The notes beneath the pieces were generated by a model. That model saw only the letters and a program-made list of their open reading frames with translations, was not told where the DNA came from and ran no database searches. Below, one piece after another: positions 1 to 5,419 of a stretch of 5,419 nucleotides of DNA. Every line of letters starts with the position of its first letter. The first letter of the stretch is position 1. The stretch comes from Thermoanaerobaculaceae bacterium (GTDB taxonomy: Bacteria > Acidobacteriota > Thermoanaerobaculia > Thermoanaerobaculales > Thermoanaerobaculaceae). Where the stretch lies: the NCBI GenBank assembly GCA_022865555.1, contig JALHTD010000169.1:1-5419 (forward strand). The letters are read 5' to 3'. A program made the translations under genes and the position numbers.

Positions 1-9
1 CCGTTAGAC

Positions 10-17
10 GGAGGAGG
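10..17 (+). promoter_or_regulatory. Ribosome-binding site of glgX
   Basis: GGAGGAGG lies 4 bases before the GTG at 22 (7 bases if the first GGAGG is the pairing core). It supports the GTG start, because no ATG with a comparable site is visible in the 21 bases before it. The promoter, if any, lies outside the window. Confidence 0.75.
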
Positions 18-21
18 CATC

Positions 22-2157
<2,136 letters not shown>

Positions 2158-2158
2158 G

Positions 2159-2179
2159 CCGACGACGTCACGCCGTCGG
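2159..2179. terminator. Hairpin in the convergent gap, possible bidirectional terminator
   Basis: CCGACGACG (2159-2167) and CGCCGTCGG (2171-2179) form a 9-bp stem around a 3-base loop. In minus-strand RNA the one imperfect position becomes a G-U wobble, so the stem is complete; in plus-strand RNA it is an A-C mismatch. The loop is exactly the TGA stop (2168-2170) of the minus-strand flavoprotein gene. It also starts 2 bases after the glgX stop. No T-run follows on either side, so a classical intrinsic terminator is not proven. It may instead be a transcript-end stabiliser or a site that limits convergent read-through. Confidence 0.4.
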
Positions 2180-3580
2180 GCGGACGTTCTGGTTCAGGCG
2201 GAACAGGTTCGTCGGGTCGTACTTGGTCTTGACGGCCACCAGCTTGTCGTAGTTCGCCCCGTAGGTCGCCCGGATGCGCTCGTCGCCCTCCTCCATGAGG
2301 AAGTTGACGTAGGCGCCGCCGGCCGAGTACGGGTGCAGCGCCGACCAGTAGTCGCGCACCCAGGCCACGTTCTTGGCGGTGTCGGCCGGATTCGGGTACA
2401 TGGCGGCGATCACGTGCACGTACTTGGCGTCGCGGTAGAAGAACGCCGTGTCGCCCTTCCCAACGCGGTTCGCCGCGCCGCTCACCGGGTAGATGTGCAG
2501 CGCCGAGTTGATGGTCGGGATCCCCGGCCCGTGAGTGACGTGCGCCTCGATCACCTCGTCCGAAAGCTCGTTCACGAAGTCGGCCTTCCAGTAGTTCTGC
2601 AGCCCCTCGGGCACCAGCGCGTCGAACATGCTCTGGACGACCGGGAAGGGCAGCGGGCCGAAGAAGTCGAGCGCCGGCGGGCCAAACTTGCGCAGCGGCG
2701 CCAGCACCGCGTCGGCCTTGGCCTGCGGACCCGTATACATTGCCACAACGCCGCACAGCGTCTTGTTGTGCAGGTGCGCCGGGAACGGAGGCCCCGGCGG
2801 CACGATCAGGAAGACAAAGAACGCGTTGAGGTCGTCGGGCGCCTTGTCCATGAAGTCGCGGTACAGGCGCAGCGCCTCCCGGGACTTCTCCAGCGGCCAC
2901 AGGATCGGGCCGGCCATCACCTCGCTGACCGGGTGGAGCCTGAACTCGAACGAGGTCACAACGCCGAAGTTCCCTCCCCCGCCGCGGAGCCCCCAGAACA
3001 GATCCGGGTTCTTCTTCTCGCTGGCAGTCACGAAGCTGCCGTCCGCGAGCACCACGTCCGCGGAGATCAGGTTGTCGCAGGAGAGCCCGTACTTGCGAGT
3101 CAGGTGGCCGATCCCGCCGCCGAGGGTGAGCCCCGCGATTCCGGTGGTCGAGATGATCCCCCCGGGAGCCGCGAGTCCGAAGACGTGAGTGGCGTGGTCG
3201 AGGTCGCCCCACGTGCACCCGCCCTCGGCGCGGACGGTGCTCTTCTCGGGGTCCACGCGGATCCCTTTCATGTTCGACAGGTCGATCACCACCCCGGCGT
3301 CGCAGACGGCGTTGCCGGTCACGTTGTGGCTCCCGCCCCGAATCGCGACAGGCAGCCCCTGCTCACGGGCGAAGTTCACCGCGGCGATCACGTCGGCCAC
3401 GCCGGCGCAGCGCGCGATCAGCGCCGGTCGCCTGTCGATCATCCCGTTCCAGACCTTGCGCGCGCCGTCGTACGCATCGTCGCCGGGGCGGATGAGCTCC
3501 CCGCGCAGGCCCGTCTTGAACGTTGCTATGGCTCCCTCGTCGAGAACCGGGTTGCTCGTCGTGTCTCGCATGGCGTCCAT
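2168..3580 (-). CDS. FAD-binding oxidoreductase, berberine bridge enzyme (BBE)-like
   Basis: This 470-residue flavoprotein should oxidise an alcohol, sugar or small organic substrate and pass electrons to oxygen or another acceptor. The substrate is unknown. Seen: an N-terminal PCMH/FAD_binding_4 domain (about residues 45-215) with VAIRGGSHN (78-86; H85 is the expected 8-alpha-histidyl FAD attachment site), TTGIAGLTLGGGIGHLTRKYGLSCDNL (145-171) and LFWGLRGGGGNFGVVTSFEF (195-213). A substrate domain follows, then a C-terminal BBE motif (Y424-VNFL; YDKLVAVKTKYDPTNLFRLNQNV at 444-466). The second covalent Cys of bicovalent members seems absent (GI at 141-142). No secretion signal is seen, so it is probably cytoplasmic. 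The ATG at 3580 has a near-ideal ribosome site; an ATG three codons in (3571) is less well placed. It lies downstream of the Fe-S gene in the same direction, with a palindrome against its ribosome site, so it may be separately regulated. The family is secure; the function is not. Confidence 0.95.
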   Translation of the reverse strand: MDAMRDTTSNPVLDEGAIATFKTGLRGELIRPGDDAYDGARKVWNGMIDRRPALIARCAGVADVIAAVNFAREQGLPVAIRGGSHNVTGNAVCDAGVVIDLSNMKGIRVDPEKSTVRAEGGCTWGDLDHATHVFGLAAPGGIISTTGIAGLTLGGGIGHLTRKYGLSCDNLISADVVLADGSFVTASEKKNPDLFWGLRGGGGNFGVVTSFEFRLHPVSEVMAGPILWPLEKSREALRLYRDFMDKAPDDLNAFFVFLIVPPGPPFPAHLHNKTLCGVVAMYTGPQAKADAVLAPLRKFGPPALDFFGPLPFPVVQSMFDALVPEGLQNYWKADFVNELSDEVIEAHVTHGPGIPTINSALHIYPVSGAANRVGKGDTAFFYRDAKYVHVIAAMYPNPADTAKNVAWVRDYWSALHPYSAGGAYVNFLMEEGDERIRATYGANYDKLVAVKTKYDPTNLFRLNQNVRPTA

Positions 3581-3584
3581 GCCG

Positions 3585-3592
3585 CACCTCCT
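3585..3592 (-). promoter_or_regulatory. Ribosome-binding site of the BBE-like oxidoreductase
   Basis: On the minus strand this reads AGGAGGTG, a full match to the 16S anti-Shine-Dalgarno sequence. The AGGAGG core ends 6 bases before the ATG at 3580, which fixes that ATG over the in-frame ATG at 3571. The upstream edge directly touches the palindrome at 3593-3607. Confidence 0.85.
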
Positions 3593-3607
3593 AGTGCTTG
3601 AAGCACT
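3593..3607. promoter_or_regulatory. Perfect 15-bp palindrome, candidate operator or leader hairpin
   Basis: AGTGCTTGAAGCACT is a perfect inverted repeat with 7-bp arms and one central base. It sits immediately upstream of the ribosome-binding site of the BBE-like oxidoreductase gene. The size and symmetry suit a dimeric repressor (MarR-, TetR- or HxlR-like sites are of this order), but no cognate regulator can be named. In RNA it would form AGUGCU-UCA-AGCACU, a 6-bp hairpin next to the Shine-Dalgarno, so a translational effect is also possible. The repeat is seen directly; the role is inferred. Confidence 0.5.
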
Positions 3608-3615
3608 TGTTTGGA

Positions 3616-3644
3616 CGAACGCCCTCTTTTGCGCGCTAATTCCC
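3616..3644 (-). promoter_or_regulatory. Weak ECF-sigma-like promoter match for the BBE-like oxidoreductase
   Basis: On the minus strand GGGAATT (3638-3644) is followed, after 16 bases, by CGTTCG (3616-3621). This resembles the GGAAC-N16/17-CGTC pattern of extracytoplasmic-function sigma factors, but with an imperfect -35 element. Transcription would start near 3608, placing the palindrome at 3593-3607 just inside the transcript, a usual place for a repressor block. No sigma-70 pair is visible in the 122-bp gap. Chance occurrence in GC-rich DNA is a real alternative. Confidence 0.22.
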
Positions 3645-3680
3645 GGCCCTTGCAGCGCGGCGTTCCCGCGTCCAGCGCGC
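3631..3680. repeat. GC-rich inverted repeats in the gap after the Fe-S gene
   Basis: GCGCGCT (3631-3637) is perfectly complementary to AGCGCGC (3674-3680), and its inner six bases also to AGCGCG (3654-3659), so two pairings compete. A further small hairpin, CGCGG-CGTTC-CCGCG, is at 3656-3670. In the minus-strand transcript these follow the Fe-S gene stop (3703). They could stabilise the transcript end or weakly terminate it, but there is no T-run and such repeats are common in GC-rich DNA. Confidence 0.3.
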
Positions 3681-3702
3681 GGATCTTTCCGTCAGGTGAC
3701 TG

Positions 3703-4635
3703 TTACGGCCTGGGCCGGTGCGCCTCCAGGAGCGCCCGGAGGTTCCTGCCGAGCACCTGCTGCTCCTGGTACGGCAGGCCGAGCCGCTCGAGCTTGGCCC
3801 TGATGCCCTCCCATGCCGGGCCCTCGTGAGCGCCCTCGGCGCCGAGCAGCGCCTCGGTCTCCTCGGCGGTGAACACGATGTCCGTCCTCTCCACTGGAAG
3901 CTCCGGGTTGGCGGGGCAGGGGCGCTGGCAGAGCAGGCACCCGATGATGCAGTTGTGGGCGGAGCCGGGGACCCAGTCGGGCCACTCGCCCGCTCTCTCA
4001 TTGACCGCAACGAGGCACCGCTCGCCGCGGAGGAGCACGCGGTCCTCGCCGATCGCTCCGGTCGGGCACACAGCGAGGCACACCGAGCACCCTTCACACT
4101 CGGGCAGCAACTCGGGCTCGCATGGGCGCCAGTCCTCCGCAAGCGGCAGCGCCGCGTCCGTGAGGTAGCCGAAGAGCTGCAGGTAGCTCCCGAACCCAGG
4201 GGCGTAGGTCACATTGGTGCGACCGTAGCGCACGAGGCCGAGGCGTGCCGCCAGCGACTTGAGAGGCATGTTGAGCCTCTCGACGCGCGCGCCCGGAAGA
4301 CCGTGCTTCTGGAAATCCAGACGGACCTCCTCGAACAGCGCCTGGTAGCGGACGTAGGTCGGCGGGAAAACCGTTTCGACCTGCCGCCCGTTCACCGTGA
4401 ACGCCACCAGGTGGGCCGGCCGGGGCATTACCACGACCACCACTCTTGCCGGTCCCTCCCACGGTGCGTCAAAGGACTCGAAGCCGGCGAGGTTGGCCTC
4501 GAAGAACCCGGGGTCCAGCTCGCCCGAGCGCCGCCGGGACAGGACGTCCTCCCGCGCCACGGCAAGGGCCGACGGCAGCCCCCAGCCGACGCGGTAGCCC
4601 CGCTCCGTCGCCCACCGCTTGAGAGTCTCGACCAT
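3703..4635 (-). CDS. QueG-like (COG1600-type) protein with two 4Fe-4S clusters
   Basis: This 310-residue cytoplasmic iron-sulfur protein resembles epoxyqueuosine reductase and the core of reductive dehalogenases, which bind a corrinoid and two 4Fe-4S clusters. Seen: an N-terminal alpha/beta region (1-120) with a hydrophobic strand ARVVVVVMPRPAH (63-75); a QueG-like segment LAARLGLVRYGRTNVTY followed by GSYLQLFGYLTD (128-160); cluster motif one C180-x2-C183-x2-C186-x3-C190-P; C207 in RCLVAVN, at the place of the conserved RCISY cysteine of QueG; and motif two C233-x2-C236-x3-C240-P. C229 is an extra cysteine. The QueG VDxGP motif carrying the catalytic Asp is not recognisable, so I do not assign queG. 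Start: the ATG at 4635 has a good ribosome site; an in-frame ATG at 4668 (11 codons longer) has none. The BBE-like gene lies 122 bp downstream and a CGNR gene is divergent. Fold class is confident; corrinoid binding and the reaction are inference. Confidence 0.88.
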   Translation of the reverse strand: MVETLKRWATERGYRVGWGLPSALAVAREDVLSRRRSGELDPGFFEANLAGFESFDAPWEGPARVVVVVMPRPAHLVAFTVNGRQVETVFPPTYVRYQALFEEVRLDFQKHGLPGARVERLNMPLKSLAARLGLVRYGRTNVTYAPGFGSYLQLFGYLTDAALPLAEDWRPCEPELLPECEGCSVCLAVCPTGAIGEDRVLLRGERCLVAVNERAGEWPDWVPGSAHNCIIGCLLCQRPCPANPELPVERTDIVFTAEETEALLGAEGAHEGPAWEGIRAKLERLGLPYQEQQVLGRNLRALLEAHRPRP

Positions 4636-4640
4636 CTGCT

Positions 4641-4648
4641 TCTCCCTT
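4641..4648 (-). promoter_or_regulatory. Ribosome-binding site that decides the start of the Fe-S gene
   Basis: On the minus strand this reads AAGGGAGA, 5 bases before the ATG at 4635. The longer ATG at 4668 is preceded only by AT-rich sequence with no purine-rich site, so 4635 is preferred. Confidence 0.65.
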
Positions 4649-4668
4649 CCCCGGATGCCGCTCCTCAT

Positions 4669-4720
4669 TATGCTATGATGTTATACGTAACCACTGAAAT
4701 AATGTTTTGATGGTTACGAC
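4669..4720. promoter_or_regulatory. AT-rich divergent promoter region with inverted repeat
   Basis: The stretch 4669-4715 is about 30% GC, sharply below its surroundings, and lies between two genes pointing away from each other, so it most likely holds both promoters. Candidate -10 elements are TATAAC on the minus strand (4680-4685) and TATGAT on the plus strand (4674-4679); neither has a convincing -35 partner. An 8-bp inverted repeat, CGTAACCA (4686-4693) and TGGTTACG (4711-4718), with a 17-base spacer, overlaps this core. A regulator bound there could affect both genes. Confidence 0.55.
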
Positions 4721-4744
4721 TTCACACCCGGACGGGGTTGTGAA
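4721..4744 (+). promoter_or_regulatory. Hairpin in the leader of the CGNR gene
   Basis: TTCACA (4721-4726) pairs with TGTGAA (4739-4744). CCC (4727-4729) then pairs with GGG (4735-4737), with T4738 bulged and loop GGACG. This 9-bp stem ends 18 bases before the ribosome-binding site. It could be an RNA structure in the 5' leader or, as DNA, a second dyad operator. Confidence 0.4.
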
Positions 4745-4762
4745 AGAGTCAATGAAGGCGAA

Positions 4763-4768
4763 CGGAGG
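4763..4768 (+). promoter_or_regulatory. Ribosome-binding site of the CGNR gene
   Basis: CGGAGG lies 6 bases before the GTG at 4775, supporting the GTG start. The nearest upstream ATG (4752) is in another frame. The site shares bases with the third GGTTACG heptamer. Confidence 0.75.
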
Positions 4769-4774
4769 TTACGC

Positions 4775-5347
4775 GTGGATCCCCTCTGGGCCGAGCTCAT
4801 CAACTCCGACTGGCACGACTACCGCGGTGGTGGGGGGCGCGAGGACCGCATCGAGAACCCCAAGTGGCTGAGTGGCTTCCTGATGCGCTGCGGCGTCGCG
4901 TCCCGACCGCTTCCGGGCCCCACCGGACGGGAGGCGCTGCGGCGGCTGCGTTCGGTGCTCCGGCGCTCCGCAACGGCGCTCATGGCCGGCAAGGCGCCTG
5001 GACGGCGCGACCTCGGGGCAATCAACCGGTGCCTCGCCGATGCACCCTTGACCCGTCGCGTGGCTGCGGAAGGAGAAGGGTTCGCCGTCGAGTTGGTTCC
5101 GCGCGTCGGCGGCATCGCCCGGGTGCTCGGCGAGGTCACGGGCTCGTTCGCCCAGCTGCTCGCCACCGGCGACCCCGCAAGGATCAAGATTTGCGCCAAC
5201 ACCGACTGCGGCTGGGTCGTGTACGACGAGAGCCGCAACCGGACGCGCCGCTGGTGCGAGTCAACCGGCTGCGGAAACCTCATGAAGGTTCGCCGCTACC
5301 GCCAGCGCCACCGCCGCACGACCCGAGCCCGCCGTTTGCAGGCGTAG
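4775..5347 (+). CDS. CGNR zinc-finger protein (ABATE-like N-terminus), putative regulator
   Basis: This 190-residue protein belongs to the CGNR zinc-finger family (COG5516), described as probable nucleic-acid-binding regulators; few members have been studied. Seen: an N-terminal region typical of the ABATE domain (about residues 4-130; WAELINSDWHDYRG at 5-18, WLSGFL at 31-36), then a C-terminal zinc ribbon with C140-x4-C145-x15-C161-x4-C166, where C166-G-N168 is the signature. The fourth residue is Leu169 rather than the Arg that names the family. A very basic tail (KVRRYRQRHRRTTRARR, 171-187) suits nucleic-acid contact. Length is normal for the family, and the GTG start has a good ribosome site. 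It is divergent from the Fe-S gene across a region with three GGTTACG copies, as expected for an autoregulator that also controls its neighbour. Family assignment is firm; target and ligand are unknown. Confidence 0.92.
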   Translation: MDPLWAELINSDWHDYRGGGGREDRIENPKWLSGFLMRCGVASRPLPGPTGREALRRLRSVLRRSATALMAGKAPGRRDLGAINRCLADAPLTRRVAAEGEGFAVELVPRVGGIARVLGEVTGSFAQLLATGDPARIKICANTDCGWVVYDESRNRTRRWCESTGCGNLMKVRRYRQRHRRTTRARRLQA

Positions 5348-5348
5348 T

Positions 5349-5405
5349 ACCGGTTCGGCGGAAGCGGCGGCAGGCCCGGCCGCCCGAGCGGGCGACCGGT
5401 TCGGC
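5349..5405 (+). repeat. Direct repeat ACCGGTTCGGC flanking a GC hairpin
   Basis: ACCGGTTCGGC occurs at 5349-5359 and again at 5395-5405, 46 bp apart, just after the CGNR stop codon. Between them is the hairpin CGCCC-GAGC-GGGCG (5381-5394). No coding sequence is seen here. The second copy supplies part of the terminator stem that follows. Confidence 0.4.
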
Positions 5406-5419
5406 CCGGTCGGTTTCTC
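5393..5419 (+). terminator. Candidate intrinsic terminator of the CGNR gene
   Basis: CGACCGG (5393-5399) pairs perfectly with CCGGTCG (5406-5412) around loop TTCGGC. The tail GTTTCTC (5413-5419) is T-rich and is cut by the window edge. It lies 46 bases after the CGNR stop. The tail is short and impure, so efficiency cannot be judged. Confidence 0.45.

Larger units (their letters stand above)
4686..4773. repeat. Three copies of the heptamer GGTTACG, candidate operator set
   Basis: CGTAACC (4686-4692, inverted), GGTTACG (4712-4718) and GGTTACG (4767-4773). The first two form the arms of an 8-bp inverted repeat; the third overlaps the ribosome-binding site and ends 1 base before the GTG start of the CGNR gene. 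Three exact heptamers in 88 bp are unlikely by chance and suggest autoregulation by the CGNR protein or control by another factor. The repeats are direct observation; the function is inferred. Confidence 0.45.

Noticed and set aside
3703..4635. Assignment as queG, epoxyqueuosine reductase
   Set aside because: The cysteine pattern fits, but the catalytic VDxGP motif and other QueG N-terminal signatures are not recognisable, so a gene symbol would be overclaiming.
4636..4668. 11-codon N-terminal extension of the Fe-S protein starting at the ATG at 4668
   Set aside because: No Shine-Dalgarno precedes it and it would start inside the AT-rich promoter core, while the ATG at 4635 has AAGGGAGA at good spacing.
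3718..4710. 330-residue plus-strand open frame opposite the Fe-S gene
   Set aside because: It is a mirror frame of a gene with clear cluster cysteines on the minus strand; no ribosome site and no recognisable domain.
4819..5283. 154-residue minus-strand open frame opposite the CGNR gene
   Set aside because: It is Ser/Arg/Pro-rich shadow translation without a ribosome site; the plus strand carries the clear zinc-finger motif.
5349..5405. The 11-bp direct repeat as target-site duplication or attachment site
   Set aside because: There is no transposase, integrase or terminal inverted repeat between the copies, and the second copy is part of a terminator-like stem.

Overview
The window is high-GC bacterial DNA, tightly packed with four complete genes. 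Strong GC bias at third codon positions explains the many long shadow reading frames. Gene content (a CGNR zinc-finger protein, a berberine-bridge-type flavoprotein, an isoamylase-family GlgX) and purine-rich Shine-Dalgarno sites fit a soil-type high-GC lineage such as Actinobacteria, Chloroflexi or a related uncultured phylum. The sequence alone does not fix the phylum.

Layout from left to right. (1) 22-2157, plus strand: a glycogen debranching enzyme of the GlgX/TreX type, GTG start, all GH13 catalytic residues present. (2) 2168-3580, minus strand: an FAD-linked oxidoreductase with a berberine-bridge-enzyme C-terminus. It converges on glgX with only 10 bp between the stop codons, and a hairpin spans its own stop codon. 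(3) 3703-4635, minus strand: a protein with two 4Fe-4S cluster motifs resembling epoxyqueuosine reductase (QueG, COG1600) but probably not a true QueG. It lies 122 bp upstream of the flavoprotein gene in the same direction. (4) 4775-5347, plus strand: a CGNR zinc-finger protein (putative nucleic-acid-binding regulator), divergent from gene 3. Tandem hairpins follow it, the last with a T-rich tail running to the window edge.

The two control regions are the most interesting non-coding parts. The 139-bp divergent region (4636-4774) has an AT-rich core (about 30% GC over 4669-4715), three copies of the heptamer GGTTACG (one inverted, two direct, the last overlapping the ribosome-binding site of the CGNR gene), and a separate hairpin in the CGNR leader. 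The 122-bp region ahead of the flavoprotein gene has a perfect 15-bp palindrome directly against the ribosome-binding site, with a weak ECF-sigma-like promoter match just upstream.

Inferred biology: the glycogen gene seems unrelated to its neighbours. The other three could form a small redox module, with a CGNR regulator divergent from an iron-sulfur protein and a covalent flavoprotein. No substrate can be named from sequence. No RNA genes, CRISPR arrays, insertion sequences or phage genes were seen.
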